A model generated the notes under the pieces. That model searched no databases. It was not told the DNA's origin and was given only the letters and a program-made list of their open reading frames with translations. Below are positions 1 to 10,509 of a DNA stretch of 64,000 nt, in pieces (the stretch's first letter is position 1; every line of letters starts with the position of its first letter). Origin of the DNA: a bacterium (lineage in GTDB: Bacteria; Bacillota; Bacilli; Lactobacillales; Streptococcaceae); assembly GCA_905221035.1 (NCBI GenBank), contig CAJNBP010000005.1:1-64000 (forward strand), given 5' to 3'. A program made the position numbers and the translations under genes.

Positions 1-4
1 TATC

Positions 5-36
5 AAAAAAGAAAGGACAAATTTCGTCCTTTCTCG
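5..36 (-). terminator. Rho-independent terminator, leftward
   Basis: An 8-bp GAAAGGAC/GTCCTTTC stem is followed by six T when read leftward. It lies beyond the pflB terminator and the BOX remnant, so it is a second stop for leftward transcription or belongs to a unit outside the window. Confidence 0.6.
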
Positions 37-67
37 ATCTTAGCTTTTCTTCAACCCACTACAGTTG

Positions 68-158
68 ACAAAGAGCCAAATAATCGCAGGTTGCTCAAAG
101 CACTGCTTTGGACTTGCAGATAAAGCTGACGTGGTTTGAAGAGATTTTCGAAGAGTAT
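68..158 (-). repeat. BOX element, boxC-boxA form, degenerate
   Basis: Matches the other copies in this window: a central CAGGTTGCTCAAAG..CTTTGG dyad and the boxA end GAGATTTTCGAAGAGTAT. The boxC end is eroded and boxB is missing. BOX repeats are a hallmark of S. pneumoniae and close relatives. Confidence 0.75.
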
Positions 159-164
159 AAGAGC

Positions 165-201
165 CAAAAACCCTCAGTCGTTTGACCGAGGGTTCCTTTT
201 C
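165..201 (-). terminator. pflB terminator
   Basis: An 11-bp arm pair (AACCCTC.GTC / GAC.GAGGGTT, one mismatch, GTTT loop) with a T-run on the leftward strand, 18 bp past the pflB stop. Confidence 0.85.
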
Positions 202-218
202 ATTATTTAAGAACTTGA

Positions 219-2534
219 TTAGCTCAATGCATCATCCATTGAAAGAACTTCGTGGAAGACACGTTGTGTCAATTCAGTTTTTTGTTCTGGAGTGAGGTAT
301 TTAGTGTTTACACAGTATCCAGAGATACGTACGATAACGTCTTCACCTGACATGATCTTTTCGTAAACATCGTTCAAGTCCATAACGTTCAAGTTAACGT
401 GTTGTCCACCGTTTTCGAAGTAACCATCAAGGATTGTTACCAAGTTATCAACTTGTTCGTCACGAGTCTTACCAAGAGCACGAGGCGAAACTTGTGTAGT
501 CAATGAGATACCATCAGCTGCGTAACTAAAGTCAAGGCTAGAAAGTGAGTTCAAGTTTTGCAACCATCCACCTTTAGCTTTGTTAGATGGGTTAGCACCT
601 GGTGAGAAGAATTCAAGTTTAGACAAGTTCACAGAACCATCTTCGTTGAGATATACACCTTTGTGGACTGGTGAGTTACCAGTTTGTTTAGAGTAAGCAA
701 CGTTAGATGTGATTGTCAAAAGTGATACTGTAGCTTCTGCGTCTTTGTAAAGTTTGTGGCTACGTAGACGAGTTGTGTAAGCTTCAATCAACCATTCTGC
801 CAATTCGTTTGAACGTGGGTCATCTTCACCCCAACGTGGGTATTCACCGATTGTTTCGTAATCGTAGATGTAGCCATTTTCATCACGGATTGGTTTAACT
901 GTAGCGTATTTGATAGCTGACAATGTATCAACAGTGTTAGCAAATCCACAGATACCGAATCCCATGTTTGCACGTTGTTTAGTTGGCAAGAAGGCCATTT
1001 GAACAGCTTCGTAGTTGTACTTATCAGTCATGTAGTGGATGATGTTCAAAGCATCTACGTAAGTGTCAGTCAACCAGTCAAGAGATTTTTCAAAGTTTTC
1101 TTTAACTGATTCGAATTCAAGAACTTCGTCACGGATTGGTTCGATGTCAAATACTTTGTAGTCTTTGTGTACATCGTCGTAACCACCGTTCAAACCAGTA
1201 AGAAGGGCTTTCAATACGTTTACACGCGCACCGAAGTACTGGATGTTGTGGCGTTGTTCTTCGTTTTCTGGGTCAAGTGGTGACACACAGCATGAGATAC
1301 AGCTCATTTCACCATATCCGTCTTTAGCCATTGTTGTTACACCTTCATATTGGATAGAAGAGTGTTTGTGGCTCATATGCATACAGTAGCGACGGAAGTT
1401 GTATGGCAATTTATCAGTCCAAAGAACTGTCAAGTTTGGTTCTGGAGAGTTACCGATGTTGTCAAGAGTGTTCAAGAAACGGTAATCCATCTTAGTAACA
1501 CGGTGACGACCGTCGTTACCCATACCTGCCATAGAAGTTGTGATGAATGTTGGGTCACCTGAGTACAATTGGTCATAAGCTTTTGTACGAGCAAATTTAA
1601 CTGTACGAAGTTTCATAACGAAATCATCAACGAATTCTTGGATTTCTGATTCAGTAAATGTACCACGAGCAAGGTCACGTTCTGCAAAGATATCCAATAC
1701 GATTGGTACACGTCCTAGAGATGTAGCAGCACCGTTGATAACACGGCAGACAGACATGAAGGCGATGTTAACCCATTGGATTGCTTCTTTAACGTTCATC
1801 GCTGGTTTGCGAACGTCAACTCCGTAAAGATCACCCAAGCGAACAACTTGTTGCAATGCTTGGTATTGAAGGTTGATTTCTTCACGAAGACGGATTGTTT
1901 CTTCATCGATTTCTTCGATTGCATTCCAGTCGTTTACTTTTTCTTGCATCAAGTAGTCTGCACCGTAAAGAGCAAGACGCGCGTAAACACCGATGATACG
2001 TCCGCGTGAGTATGCATCTGGAAGACCAGTTACAGTGTGTGCGTGACGAGCGCGACGAATATTTGAAGTGTAAGCGCGGAAGATACCGTCGTTAACTGTT
2101 GTTACGTATTTAGTGAAGATTTCGTGAACAGCTGGGTCTGGTTCGTATCCATTTTCTTTCAAAGTAGTTTCAGCCATACGGATACCACCTTTTGGCATGA
2201 AGTTCAATTTGAAGAGTTCGTCATTTTGGATACCAAAGATAACTTCGTTTTCTTTATCGATAAATCCAGCAGGGATATCAGCGATAGAAGTTGGACGAGT
2301 GTCCATTGGGAAACGAGTTTCTTCGTAGTGAGCCTTAGTTTCTTCTACGATTTTTTTGATGTGAAGTGAACGTTCTGTTGGTCCTGCAAGGAAACTTTCG
2401 TCTCCATCATAAGGTGTGTAGTTAGCTTGTACGAAGCGTGACACACTTGCTTTTTCTTTCCAATCTACGCCTTTGAAGCCTTCCCAAGCTTTGTCAAAAA
2501 TATCTTGTGCTTCAACAACTGTCTTAACAACCAT
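219..2534 (-). CDS. pflB: Formate C-acetyltransferase (pyruvate formate-lyase)
   Basis: Cytosolic glycyl-radical enzyme that converts pyruvate and CoA to acetyl-CoA and formate in mixed-acid fermentation. The 771-residue product carries the family's adjacent active-site cysteines, Cys415-Cys416 (in SCISCCVSP), and the C-terminal radical loop VRISGYCVN with the radical glycine at about residue 739. I chose the ATG at 2534 because AGAGGAC sits 6 bases upstream; the 12-codon extension in the same frame has no ribosome site. The gene is monocistronic, with its own extended -10 promoter and terminator. The activating enzyme PflA is not in the window. No frame damage is seen. Confidence 0.97.
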   Translation of the reverse strand: MVVKTVVEAQDIFDKAWEGFKGVDWKEKASVSRFVQANYTPYDGDESFLAGPTERSLHIKKIVEETKAHYEETRFPMDTRPTSIADIPAGFIDKENEVIFGIQNDELFKLNFMPKGGIRMAETTLKENGYEPDPAVHEIFTKYVTTVNDGIFRAYTSNIRRARHAHTVTGLPDAYSRGRIIGVYARLALYGADYLMQEKVNDWNAIEEIDEETIRLREEINLQYQALQQVVRLGDLYGVDVRKPAMNVKEAIQWVNIAFMSVCRVINGAATSLGRVPIVLDIFAERDLARGTFTESEIQEFVDDFVMKLRTVKFARTKAYDQLYSGDPTFITTSMAGMGNDGRHRVTKMDYRFLNTLDNIGNSPEPNLTVLWTDKLPYNFRRYCMHMSHKHSSIQYEGVTTMAKDGYGEMSCISCCVSPLDPENEEQRHNIQYFGARVNVLKALLTGLNGGYDDVHKDYKVFDIEPIRDEVLEFESVKENFEKSLDWLTDTYVDALNIIHYMTDKYNYEAVQMAFLPTKQRANMGFGICGFANTVDTLSAIKYATVKPIRDENGYIYDYETIGEYPRWGEDDPRSNELAEWLIEAYTTRLRSHKLYKDAEATVSLLTITSNVAYSKQTGNSPVHKGVYLNEDGSVNLSKLEFFSPGANPSNKAKGGWLQNLNSLSSLDFSYAADGISLTTQVSPRALGKTRDEQVDNLVTILDGYFENGGQHVNLNVMDLNDVYEKIMSGEDVIVRISGYCVNTKYLTPEQKTELTQRVFHEVLSMDDALS

Positions 2535-2589
2535 GTTAATGTCCTCTTTTTTCTTTCTAGTAACATCCATCTGTTACATTCATGAGACA

Positions 2590-2619
2590 AGTATACCACA
2601 CAGTAACCGATTTCAACAA
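2590..2619 (-). promoter_or_regulatory. pflB promoter
   Basis: Extended -10 TGGTATACT (hexamer 2590-2595). The -35 is TTGTTG at 2614-2619 with 18-bp spacing, or TTGAAA at 2611-2616 with 15. Confidence 0.6.
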
Positions 2620-2710
2620 GTGATAAATCCCTGTTTTTACACTTTCTTTTCTAAAACAGTCTATATTTTGTCCCAAACTGTATTATATTTTTGAAAAAAT
2701 TAAAGCCTTT

Positions 2711-2739
2711 TTTCTTTTTTTCAGAAAAAAGAGTATAAT
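2711..2739 (+). promoter_or_regulatory. dinB promoter (-10 only clear)
   Basis: A perfect TATAAT at 2734-2739 lies 33 bp before the dinB ATG in an A/T-rich tract. The -35 (TTTCTT at 2711) is weak. No LexA/SOS box or competence box is seen. Confidence 0.5.
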
Positions 2740-2772
2740 AAAAGAAAATAAGCAGTAAGAAAAGGAGCAGGC

Positions 2773-3834
2773 ATGTTGATTTTCCCTTTATTAAATGATT
2801 TGTCAAGAAAAATCATCCATATTGACATGGATGCCTTTTTTGCTGCGGTGGAAATCAGAGACAATCCTAAACTCAGAGGAAAACCTGTCATTATCGGCAG
2901 CGACCCTCGGCAAACAGGTGGGCGTGGTGTCGTTTCCACTTGTAGCTATGAGGCGCGAGCTTTTGGTGTCCATTCTGCTATGAGTTCCAAGGAAGCCTAT
3001 GAACGTTGTCCCCAGGCCGTCTTTATCTCAGGGAATTATGAAAAATACAAAGCTGTGGGACTCCAGATTCGAGCTATCTTTAAGCGTTATACAGATTTAA
3101 TTGAACCCATGAGCATTGACGAAGCCTACTTGGATGTGACGGAAAATAAACTCGGTATCAAGTCAGCGGTCAAAATCGCTCGCCTCATTCAAAAAGATAT
3201 CTGGCAAGAACTCCATCTAACTGCTTCCGCTGGCGTTTCTTACAACAAATTCTTAGCTAAAATGGCCAGCGATTATCAAAAACCACATGGTCTGACAGTT
3301 ATTTTACCTGACCAAGCTGAGGATTTCCTCAAACAAATGGATATTTCCAAGTTTCATGGAGTAGGAAAAAAGACAGTGGAAAGACTTCATCAAATGGGTG
3401 TTTTTACCGGCGCTGATCTACTTGAAGTTCCTGAAGTAACCCTCATAGACCGTTTTGGCAGGCTAGGCTATGATCTTTATCGAAAGGCTCGTGGTATTCA
3501 CAATTCCCCCGTCAAGTCCAATCGTATCCGTAAATCAATCGGAAAAGAGAAAACCTACGGGAAGATTCTCCGTGCCGAGGAAGATATCAAAAAAGAGCTG
3601 ACCCTCCTATCAGAAAGAGTCGCTCTCAATCTCAGTCAACAAGAAAAAGCTGGAAAAATTGTCATTTTGAAAATCCGTTACGAGGACTTTTCAACTCTTA
3701 CCAAACGAAAAAGTATAGCTCAAAAAACACAGGATGCTAGTCAGATCAGCCAAATAGCCCTGCAACTCTATGAAGAGTTAGACGAGAAAGAAAGAGGTGT
3801 CCGCCTGCTAGGAGTTACCGTGACTGGATTTTAA
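2773..3834 (+). CDS. dinB: DNA polymerase IV (Y-family translesion polymerase)
   Basis: Error-prone polymerase for bypass of damaged template. The 353-residue length is normal. The catalytic carboxylates are Asp18 in HIDMDAFF and Asp116/Glu117 in SIDEAYLDV, followed by a helix-hairpin-helix thumb region ([13 protein letters not shown], about residue 196) and a little-finger domain in the last 110 residues. AAGGAG is 6 bases upstream of the ATG. It is divergent from pflB and ends at a BOX element. A beta-clamp-binding peptide probably sits in the C-terminal tail, but I cannot define it from sequence alone. Confidence 0.95.
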   Translation: MLIFPLLNDLSRKIIHIDMDAFFAAVEIRDNPKLRGKPVIIGSDPRQTGGRGVVSTCSYEARAFGVHSAMSSKEAYERCPQAVFISGNYEKYKAVGLQIRAIFKRYTDLIEPMSIDEAYLDVTENKLGIKSAVKIARLIQKDIWQELHLTASAGVSYNKFLAKMASDYQKPHGLTVILPDQAEDFLKQMDISKFHGVGKKTVERLHQMGVFTGADLLEVPEVTLIDRFGRLGYDLYRKARGIHNSPVKSNRIRKSIGKEKTYGKILRAEEDIKKELTLLSERVALNLSQQEKAGKIVILKIRYEDFSTLTKRKSIAQKTQDASQISQIALQLYEELDEKERGVRLLGVTVTGF

Positions 3835-3835
3835 A

Positions 3836-3947
3836 ACTCAATGAAAATCAAAGAGCAGACTAGAAATCTAGCCACATGTTGCTCAAAACACTGTTTTGAG
3901 GTTGCAGATAGAGCTTGACGCGGTTTGCAGAGATTTTCGAAGAGTAT
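3836..3947 (-). repeat. BOX element, boxC-boxA form
   Basis: Starts ACTCAATGAAAATCAAAGAG and ends GAGATTTTCGAAGAGTAT. The middle contains the CTCAAAACACTGTTTTGAG stem; boxB is absent. It begins 2 bp after the dinB stop. Confidence 0.85.
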
Positions 3948-3983
3948 AAAACCTTGAAGAGCTGACCCTTCAAGGTTTTTCTT
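3948..3983. terminator. Bidirectional terminator between dinB and uppP
   Basis: A 9-bp stem AACCTTGAA/TTCAAGGTT with T-rich tails on both strands separates two convergent genes. Confidence 0.85.
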
Positions 3984-4827
3984 ATACAAATAAACGAACA
4001 AAGCTATACAGTAGCAAGACACTACCGAGTACAATACGGTATTTACCGAAAAGAGTGAAGTCGTGTTTTTTCACATAGCTTGTCAAGAAACGAATAGCGA
4101 CCATGCTGACTGCAAAGGCGACTCCCATCGCAACCAAGAGCAAGAACAACTGTCCAAAGCTCAAGAACTGTCCTGCTTTTACAAATTTGAAAATCTTTAA
4201 GGCACTAGCTCCAAACATAACAGGAATTCCAAGATAGAAGGTAAATTCCGTCACAACTGAACGACTGGTTCCATTTAACAAACCACCGACGATCGTTGCA
4301 CCTGAACGGCTAGTCCCTGGTAAAAGAGCAAGAACTTGGAAGAGTCCGATATAGAAAGCTGTCGTATAAGGAAGCTTATCCAACTCTGTCACACTTGGTT
4401 CGATAGCACGCGCTTTATTGCGCTTTTCCAAATAGATAAAGGCAATCCCATAGATAATCAACATGAGAGCAACAGAAACCATATTATGGAAGTGGGTGTC
4501 AAACCAATCATCAAATTTAAAGACGGCAAGTAAAGGTAACGTAGCTACAAGAACTTTCGACCACAATTGCCAAGTTTGACGAACCTCCTGATTGTCTTTA
4601 CCTGGTTTGAAAGGATTGAGCTTGTTAAAATAAATCACCATAACTGCTAAAATAGCACCAAGCTGAATCACGACATTAAACATGGACATAAAAGATTCAT
4701 TCTGATTTTGGTATTGGATAAATTCCTCTGCTAAAATCAAGTGCCCTGTACTGGAAATGGGCAACCATTCCGTAATTCCTTCAACAATCCCGAAGAAGAT
4801 AGATTTTAAAATTTCAATAAGATACAT
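3982..4827 (-). CDS. uppP: Undecaprenyl-diphosphatase (BacA/UppP)
   Basis: Integral membrane enzyme that dephosphorylates undecaprenyl pyrophosphate so that the lipid carrier can be reused in wall synthesis; known members confer bacitracin tolerance. The 281 residues form about eight hydrophobic segments. Both family signatures are intact: [15 protein letters not shown] at residues 16-30 and [10 protein letters not shown] at 170-179. AAGGAG lies 6 bases before the ATG. It is a single-gene unit ending at the terminator shared with dinB. UppS, which makes the same lipid, is encoded at 54.7-55.4 kb. Confidence 0.95.
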   Translation of the reverse strand: MYLIEILKSIFFGIVEGITEWLPISSTGHLILAEEFIQYQNQNESFMSMFNVVIQLGAILAVMVIYFNKLNPFKPGKDNQEVRQTWQLWSKVLVATLPLLAVFKFDDWFDTHFHNMVSVALMLIIYGIAFIYLEKRNKARAIEPSVTELDKLPYTTAFYIGLFQVLALLPGTSRSGATIVGGLLNGTSRSVVTEFTFYLGIPVMFGASALKIFKFVKAGQFLSFGQLFLLLVAMGVAFAVSMVAIRFLTSYVKKHDFTLFGKYRIVLGSVLLLYSFVRLFV

Positions 4828-4888
4828 AGATTACTCCTTTTTTCTATCTTCCATTATAGCATACTTTTTCAGTCTGTGGCAGTTCTCT

Positions 4889-6778
4889 CTAAAAGGCGCC
4901 GATACTGCCACCGCCTCCGCCTCCGGAGAAGCCACCGCCAGAACTTCCACTTCCAGAAGATACGGAATAGGTACTTGCTGTATTTGCGACGCTGGCATAA
5001 TGGCTCATTTGCGCACTTGAATGATAAAACATACCGTGCCAGCCATACGCTACATAGAGGTTAATGTCTGGATTTTCCACTTGAATATGATGAACCTTCA
5101 TCAAATGACTGACCTTGTCCGCATAGCCAAATAAGGTCGCATAGACCAAGAGGCGATTCCATACTACAATACTTTCCAACTCTGCCTGATCCAATCGCGC
5201 AATCTCACGTAACATATTTTCAAAACTGGTCCAGAGATAATAGACTTCTGCTCCTGCCTCATTCAGAACACCATCACGATTATCTAGCCGAAGCTTCCAA
5301 TAATAGAAAACAGCCAAAACTAAACCTAGAAAACCAAGTATTGGCAAAGGGAGGTAAAGATAAGTATGAACGTCTAAACTGTACAAGAACAAACCAAATC
5401 CAATAAATAGAGGCAGGACAGTGGAGATCCCCATACCTACCTGTAAGGCCTTTTCTCCACCAGTCAAGGAACGATAATAATCTGGAAGCCCCCAGAAGGC
5501 AACTCGATTTCTCACCCCTTCTTGCATCTCTTTCAACACTTCTTCAAAAGAAGATTTGAGCTGACGCCCTCTTGCTTGAATCCGCTTTTCATCAGCAGCT
5601 TTAGCTCTACGATAAAGACTATCAGATACCTTGTAATCCGCAAACAAATTGGAAAGAGTTTCTTCTTTTTTGCCTGAAAAAGCCAGATTTAGACAGTCTT
5701 TCTCAAAGCTTGACAAACCATCTTCTCTTACCAGCCTCAAGCCAACTGCATCTCCTTCTGAAATGATAGAGACATACCCACGGTCTATCACATCTAGCAA
5801 GGTAGCTTGAATAAGTTGATCAAAGGTGAATTTGCCAGCACCCTTGACTAAGGGACTCACTTCCTCCAAGGAGGTAGAGTAAATAGCCTCCGATAAAACC
5901 ATTGGTTCTAATTCCATTGGTGGTTCATAGAGACGATGATTTTTGGCATATTTGACTGAAGGAGTGGTCTTTCTTCTATAAATAAAATAGAAGCAGACAC
6001 TCAATAACAAGGAAATGGAAAGTATCAAAGGAAACACCCAAGTGACGAGCTGCATACTCTGATCTTTTTCTCTAACAATCGAGTCTTCTATCTTATTAAA
6101 CTCTTCTAAACGATTCCCTTTCAAGCCCTGATCCCTAGCGCTAGCAAAATCAGTTCGAGGCCAATAGGCATGCAATTCAACTCCACGCTTAGCCGGAAGA
6201 TCGTCTAAACGAATAGTATAATCAAGGTTACTCTTTTCAATCGTTCCTTCTTTAAAAAGTTTTCCTGTGTGGAAAAAGAGTTTTTCAGCCCCCTTTTCTC
6301 CCCCTACATGAAATTCAAACTTTCCAATAACCCCTGAACTATCTGTCAGAGGTTGCCAATTTAATTCAGCGATATCATCATAAAGGAAAAGTAAATTCTT
6401 TAAGTTCCAGACGAGGTCAACTTCAACTGTGTCGCCTTCCTGACCTGGATTATAGACTTTGACGGTATAACCATCTGCTCCTTCTATCACTTCGCTCGTA
6501 ACGTCTGCTAGTTCAGCTCCGTTTTTCGAGGCCTGAACCTTTGGATGAGGGTCAATGTCAAATCCGCTAGGCATCTTGCCAGCACGTCCAAGTCCCACGA
6601 TTTGGCCTTTAAAGTCCTCCTCAAACTGATAAACTATCTTCTGTCTAAATTCTGCCGTATTGTCTGCATGAATATACAAATCACCTTGATAAGAGTTTAT
6701 CTTAAAATCAATGGCAAAAACAGAAAGTGGCAGAAGGCAAAACAAGCCTAACACTAGTAAGAAAAAAGTTTTTTTCAT
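4889..6778 (-). CDS. DUF2207 family membrane protein with Gly-rich tail
   Basis: Function unknown. The 629-residue product has an N-terminal signal peptide (about 1-23), a long extracytoplasmic DUF2207-like region (about 25-240), a transmembrane helix near 245-268, a cytoplasmic stretch, a pair of hydrophobic segments near 445-490, and a tail extremely rich in Gly and Ser ending SIGAF. This layout and the glycine tail are typical of the DUF2207 family. I take the ATG at 6778 with AAGGGGG 8 bases upstream; a TTG directly before it is in frame but placed worse. It has its own promoter and is divergent from glnHP, with no functional clue from neighbours. Confidence 0.8.
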   Translation of the reverse strand: MKKTFFLLVLGLFCLLPLSVFAIDFKINSYQGDLYIHADNTAEFRQKIVYQFEEDFKGQIVGLGRAGKMPSGFDIDPHPKVQASKNGAELADVTSEVIEGADGYTVKVYNPGQEGDTVEVDLVWNLKNLLFLYDDIAELNWQPLTDSSGVIGKFEFHVGGEKGAEKLFFHTGKLFKEGTIEKSNLDYTIRLDDLPAKRGVELHAYWPRTDFASARDQGLKGNRLEEFNKIEDSIVREKDQSMQLVTWVFPLILSISLLLSVCFYFIYRRKTTPSVKYAKNHRLYEPPMELEPMVLSEAIYSTSLEEVSPLVKGAGKFTFDQLIQATLLDVIDRGYVSIISEGDAVGLRLVREDGLSSFEKDCLNLAFSGKKEETLSNLFADYKVSDSLYRRAKAADEKRIQARGRQLKSSFEEVLKEMQEGVRNRVAFWGLPDYYRSLTGGEKALQVGMGISTVLPLFIGFGLFLYSLDVHTYLYLPLPILGFLGLVLAVFYYWKLRLDNRDGVLNEAGAEVYYLWTSFENMLREIARLDQAELESIVVWNRLLVYATLFGYADKVSHLMKVHHIQVENPDINLYVAYGWHGMFYHSSAQMSHYASVANTASTYSVSSGSGSSGGGFSGGGGGGSIGAF

Positions 6779-6808
6779 CAAACAAGCCCCCTTTTTATCT
6801 TTGCTATC

Positions 6809-6817
6809 ATTATATCA
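6809..6817 (-). promoter_or_regulatory. Promoter of the DUF2207 gene
   Basis: Extended -10 TGATATAAT (hexamer 6809-6814), 30 bp before the ATG at 6778. No good -35. Confidence 0.45.
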
Positions 6818-6845
6818 TTTTTTCTCAAGTAAGGGCTTACCTGTA

Positions 6846-6874
6846 TTGAAAAATAAAGTTTTTTTCGATAAAAT
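6846..6874 (+). promoter_or_regulatory. glnHP-glnQ promoter
   Basis: TTGAAA (6846-6851), 17-bp spacer, TAAAAT (6869-6874). The predicted 5' leader is about 35 nt. Confidence 0.75.
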
Positions 6875-6916
6875 AGGAGACAGTTATTTTTTAATAGATT
6901 AGAAATAGGAGAAATC

Positions 6917-8482
6917 ATGAGAAAAATATACTTATCTATTTTCACAAGTCTCTTGCTGATGCTAGGACTTGTCAATGTTGCTCAAGCTGATGAATATTTA
7001 CGCATCGGGATGGAAGCAGCATATGCCCCCTTTAACTGGACTCAGGATGATGATAGCAATGGAGCTGTCAAAATCGATGGAACCAACCAGTACGCCAACG
7101 GATACGATGTTCAAATCGCCAAGAAAATCGCTAAGGACTTAGGTAAAGAACCTTTGGTTGTTAAAACAAAGTGGGAAGGTCTAGTCCCTGCCCTTACTTC
7201 TGGTAAGATTGACATGATTATCGCAGGTATGAGTCCTACCGCTGAACGTAAACAAGAAATTGCTTTTTCAAGCAGTTACTATACTAGCGAACCAGTTTTG
7301 CTTGTCAAAAAAGATTCTACCTACGCAAATGCTAAATCTTTAGATGACTTTAATGGTGCGAAAATCACTTCTCAACAAGGGGTTTACCTTTATGACTTGA
7401 TTGCACAAATCCCAGGTGCTAAAAAAGAAACAGCCATGGGAGACTTCGCTCAAATGCGCCAAGCACTTGAGGCTGGTGTCATTGATGCCTATGTTTCTGA
7501 ACGTCCAGAAGCTCTGACTGCCGAAGCTGCTAACTCTAAGTTTAAGATGGTTCAAGTAGAACCAGGTTTCAAAACTGGAGAAGAAGATACAGCTATTGCC
7601 ATTGGACTTCGTAAAGATGACACTCGTATTAGCCAAATCAATGCCAGCATTGAAACCATTTCTAAAGATGAACAAGTTGCCCTAATGGATCGTATGATCA
7701 AGGAGCAACCTGCCGAAGCAACAACAACTGAAGAGACTAGCAGTAGTTTCTTTAGCCAAGTCGCTAAAATTCTTTCTGAAAACTGGCAACAACTCTTGCG
7801 TGGTGCTGGTATCACTCTTTTAATCTCTATCGTCGGAACCATCATTGGTCTCATTATCGGCCTTGCCATTGGTGTCTTCCGTACTGCCCCTCTCTCTGAA
7901 AACAAAGCCATTTATGGCCTGCAAAAACTAGTCGGCTGGATCCTCAATGTCTATATCGAAATTTTCCGTGGTACACCAATGATCGTTCAATCGATGGTTA
8001 TCTACTACGGAACTGCTCAAGCTTTCGGTATCAACCTTGACCGCACACTGGCTGCTATCTTCATCGTTTCGATCAACACCGGTGCCTACATGACTGAAAT
8101 CGTCCGTGGTGGTATCCTAGCAGTTGATAAGGGACAATTCGAAGCAGCGACTGCTCTTGGTATGACCCATAACCAAACCATGCGTAAGATTGTACTACCT
8201 CAGGTTGTCCGCAATATCCTACCAGCAACTGGTAATGAATTTGTCATCAATATCAAAGATACATCTGTATTGAACGTTATCTCTGTTGTTGAACTTTATT
8301 TCTCAGGAAATACCGTGGCAACTCAAACCTATCAATACTTCCAGACATTTACAATCATCGCCGTGATTTACTTTGTCCTCACCTTTACCGTAACACGTAT
8401 CCTACGCTTCATCGAACGCCGAATGGACATGGATACCTATACTACAGGTGCTAACCAAATGCAAACGGAGGATTTGAAATAA
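6917..8482 (+). CDS. glnP: Amino acid (glutamine-type) ABC transporter, fused binding protein and permease
   Basis: Solute capture and membrane channel of a polar amino acid importer in one 521-residue chain. A signal peptide (1-24, cut near AQADEYL) leads a type-3 periplasmic-binding-like domain (about 25-265). A HisM/GlnP-type permease with several membrane helices follows (about 285-505), with the EAA loop around [21 protein letters not shown]. The fused form is common in lactic acid bacteria. The stop overlaps the glnQ ATG by one base (TAATG), so translation is coupled. Glutamine is the likely substrate by family resemblance, but glutamate or asparagine cannot be excluded. Confidence 0.92.
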   Translation: MRKIYLSIFTSLLLMLGLVNVAQADEYLRIGMEAAYAPFNWTQDDDSNGAVKIDGTNQYANGYDVQIAKKIAKDLGKEPLVVKTKWEGLVPALTSGKIDMIIAGMSPTAERKQEIAFSSSYYTSEPVLLVKKDSTYANAKSLDDFNGAKITSQQGVYLYDLIAQIPGAKKETAMGDFAQMRQALEAGVIDAYVSERPEALTAEAANSKFKMVQVEPGFKTGEEDTAIAIGLRKDDTRISQINASIETISKDEQVALMDRMIKEQPAEATTTEETSSSFFSQVAKILSENWQQLLRGAGITLLISIVGTIIGLIIGLAIGVFRTAPLSENKAIYGLQKLVGWILNVYIEIFRGTPMIVQSMVIYYGTAQAFGINLDRTLAAIFIVSINTGAYMTEIVRGGILAVDKGQFEAATALGMTHNQTMRKIVLPQVVRNILPATGNEFVINIKDTSVLNVISVVELYFSGNTVATQTYQYFQTFTIIAVIYFVLTFTVTRILRFIERRMDMDTYTTGANQMQTEDLK

Positions 8483-9222
8483 TGACACAAGCAATCCTTG
8501 AAATTAAACACCTCAAAAAATCCTATGGACAAAACGAAGTACTAAAAGACATTTCTCTCACTGTCCATAAGGGAGAGGTCATCTCTATCATCGGAAGCTC
8601 TGGAAGCGGGAAATCGACCTTCCTACGCTCCATTAACCTTCTTGAAACACCAACTGATGGACAAATTCTTTATCATGGACAAAACGTCCTCGAAAAAGGC
8701 TATGATCTCACGCAATACCGTGAAAAGTTGGGGATGGTGTTCCAATCCTTTAACCTCTTTGAAAATCTCAACGTTCTTGAAAACACAATTGTCGCTCAGA
8801 CAACTGTCCTTAAACGCGAACGTGCAGAAGCTGAAAAGATTGCCAAAGAAAACCTTGAAAAGGTCGGTATGGGCGAACGCTACTGGCAAGCGAAACCTAA
8901 ACAACTCTCAGGTGGTCAAAAACAACGTGTGGCCATCGCTCGTGCCCTCTCCATGAATCCGGACGCCATTCTCTTTGATGAACCAACATCAGCTCTCGAT
9001 CCAGAAATGGTTGGAGAAGTCCTCAAAATCATGCAGGATCTGGCTCAGGAAGGCTTGACTATGATTGTTGTAACTCACGAAATGGAATTTGCCCGTGATG
9101 TCTCTCACCGTGTTATCTTCATGGATAAGGGTGTAATCGCTGAAGAAGGCAAACCAGAAGACCTCTTCACCAATCCTAAAGAAGACCGTACAAAAGAATT
9201 CCTTCAACGCTATCTAAAATAA
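8482..9222 (+). CDS. glnQ: Amino acid ABC transporter ATP-binding protein
   Basis: Cytoplasmic ATPase that powers the GlnP fusion encoded upstream. The 246-residue length is standard for GlnQ. Walker [10 protein letters not shown] is at residues 38-46, the signature [15 protein letters not shown] at about 138, Walker [12 protein letters not shown] just after, and the H-loop in VVTHEMEFA. The start overlaps the permease stop by one base. A short hairpin with a T-run follows. Confidence 0.95.
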   Translation: MTQAILEIKHLKKSYGQNEVLKDISLTVHKGEVISIIGSSGSGKSTFLRSINLLETPTDGQILYHGQNVLEKGYDLTQYREKLGMVFQSFNLFENLNVLENTIVAQTTVLKRERAEAEKIAKENLEKVGMGERYWQAKPKQLSGGQKQRVAIARALSMNPDAILFDEPTSALDPEMVGEVLKIMQDLAQEGLTMIVVTHEMEFARDVSHRVIFMDKGVIAEEGKPEDLFTNPKEDRTKEFLQRYLK

Positions 9223-9230
9223 AAAGAAAA

Positions 9231-9257
9231 GTCTGCATCAACCGTGCAGTCTTTTTG
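9231..9257 (+). terminator. glnQ terminator (short)
   Basis: A 5-bp CTGCA/TGCAG stem followed by five T. It is weak but well placed, 8 bp past the stop. Confidence 0.6.
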
Positions 9258-9265
9258 CTGTCCTC

Positions 9266-9417
9266 ATACTCTTCGAAAATCTCTTCAAACTACGTCATCT
9301 TCGCCTTGCCGTAGGTATATGTTAGTGACTCTGTCAGTTTTATTTACAACCTCAAAGCAGTGCTTTGAGCAGCCTACGGCTAGCTTCCTAGTTTGCTCTT
9401 TGATTTTCATTGAGTAT
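9266..9417 (+). repeat. BOX element, full boxA-boxB-boxC
   Basis: The only copy in the window with boxB. boxA starts ATACTCTTCGAAAATCTC and contains GCCTTGCCGTAG, the region matched by the classical BOX-PCR primer. boxB (GTGACTCTGTCAGTTTTATT) and boxC (ending GATTTTCATTGAGTAT) follow. Confidence 0.92.
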
Positions 9418-9465
9418 CAAAATGAAAAGGCAGACCCTATTCAAGAATCCGCCATTATCCAAAGA

Positions 9466-9681
9466 TTAATCTTCAAATTTTTCATGATTTTTTTCATAGA
9501 AATCAATTAAACCTAGAGCTGTTTCAAATGAAATATTTTTTACTTTTGCACGACCCTGCGCTAGAGCAATGATAGACATTTCACGCGCATTCGTTTCTTT
9601 AGAGATACGGTAGCCTGTGATTTTCTTATCACGAACCCAGCCAACAACTGATTCTACTTTTTCAAAGTTTGACTTAGCCAT
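9466..9681 (-). CDS. Small hypothetical protein (71 aa), possibly HTH-type
   Basis: I do not recognise a named family. The basic 71-residue product has a stretch GYRISKETNAREMSIIALAQG (residues 22-42) with the spacing of a helix-turn-helix, followed by an amphipathic helix ending FYEKNHEKFED. It is a real gene: AGGAG lies 7 bases before the ATG and a near-consensus promoter lies 34 bp further up. It stands alone between a BOX element and a gene-poor gap. A DNA-binding role is inferred from the pattern only. Confidence 0.75.
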   Translation of the reverse strand: MAKSNFEKVESVVGWVRDKKITGYRISKETNAREMSIIALAQGRAKVKNISFETALGLIDFYEKNHEKFED

Positions 9682-9714
9682 GTTCTTCTCCTATTTTCTT
9701 CTTTACGTTATATT

Positions 9715-9743
9715 ATTCTATACGTTTTTATGTCTTTTGTCAA
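9715..9743 (-). promoter_or_regulatory. Promoter of the 71-aa gene
   Basis: TTGACA (9738-9743), 17-bp spacer, TAGAAT (9715-9720). Confidence 0.8.
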
Positions 9744-10380
9744 TAAAAAAACATATATTCAATAAAACAAATGATTTCGAATCTTCTTACTTCCTTTTTA
9801 AAGCCGATAATATATAGGTTTTTACTTACTATAACCCAATAGTACGCTCCTAAAAAACAATTGTATTATTAAACTTTAAACTTGTAAAAATATTCATGTA
9901 TACTGAATGCCAGTTTCTCAATAGGATAGACAGGATTTACTATTTCATTCTATATATTCCTTTTAAATCAACAAGTCCACTAAAGATAGTCTTTCACTCC
10001 ACACTATCTCTAATCCATTCCGTTTTCTTTCTCCTTCTTTGGTTCCTTTCCTGTCCTTATCTATATCTTATTCGTTTCACAACCGGTACTACTTACATTG
10101 TCCAATCTTGCACCTTCTGATTACATACCCGCTTTCCAGCTAGTCATTTAAAAACAGTATCACTAGCTGTTTCATGTCTAGCACTATTGTTTATCTCACG
10201 AGTTTTTTAGGTCAACTCATCTAGCAACCATCTCACAAACATTGATTATTTTTTCTGATTCCTATTATATTTAGCGAAAATTCAAATTAGGGATCTATAC
10301 AATTGGGGATTTCAAAAAATTTCCTTATATAGTAAGTAATTCTGTCGCCTTAATATAAACAGAATCAAAAATAATAGGTG
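9744..10380. other. Gene-poor A/T-rich gap, possibly decayed
   Basis: About 640 bp without a convincing gene. The + strand is pyrimidine-rich over about 9940-10260. Only short frames without ribosome sites are present (74 codons at 9896-10120). I see no mobile-element ends. It may be gene debris, but no parent is recognisable. Confidence 0.5.
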
Positions 10381-10428
10381 CTATAGTGAGTTGTAGTAGA
10401 AATAGCACGATAGATTTCCTAAGTCCAT
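10381..10428 (-). pseudogene. Short ORF with strong promoter and RBS, toxin-like relic?
   Basis: AAAGGGGGCGATTCCTATG opens a 15-codon frame that stops at TAG. The same frame continues as a hydrophobic run (HLLFLILFILRRQ...) with a basic end, stopping near 10312. With the stop ignored this looks like a small membrane peptide of about 38 residues, the style of type I toxins. Whether it is a decayed toxin, a leader peptide or chance cannot be told from sequence. Confidence 0.3.
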
Positions 10429-10454
10429 AGGAATCGCCCCCTTTCTTCACCCTC

Positions 10455-10483
10455 ATTATAACACCTATACATCAGTTGTGCAA
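10455..10483 (-). promoter_or_regulatory. Orphan leftward promoter behind ilvA
   Basis: TTGCAC (10478-10483), 17-bp spacer, TATAAT (10455-10460). It points away from ilvA into the short ORF at 10381-10428. Confidence 0.65.
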
Positions 10484-10509
10484 ATAATATGATATTTTTT
10501 TATTAGTCC

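Noticed and set aside
9896..10120. 74-codon + strand ORF in the gap between the 71-aa gene and ilvA
   Set aside because: No ribosome site, no promoter, and a Phe/Ser/Leu-rich composition that reflects the pyrimidine-rich strand.
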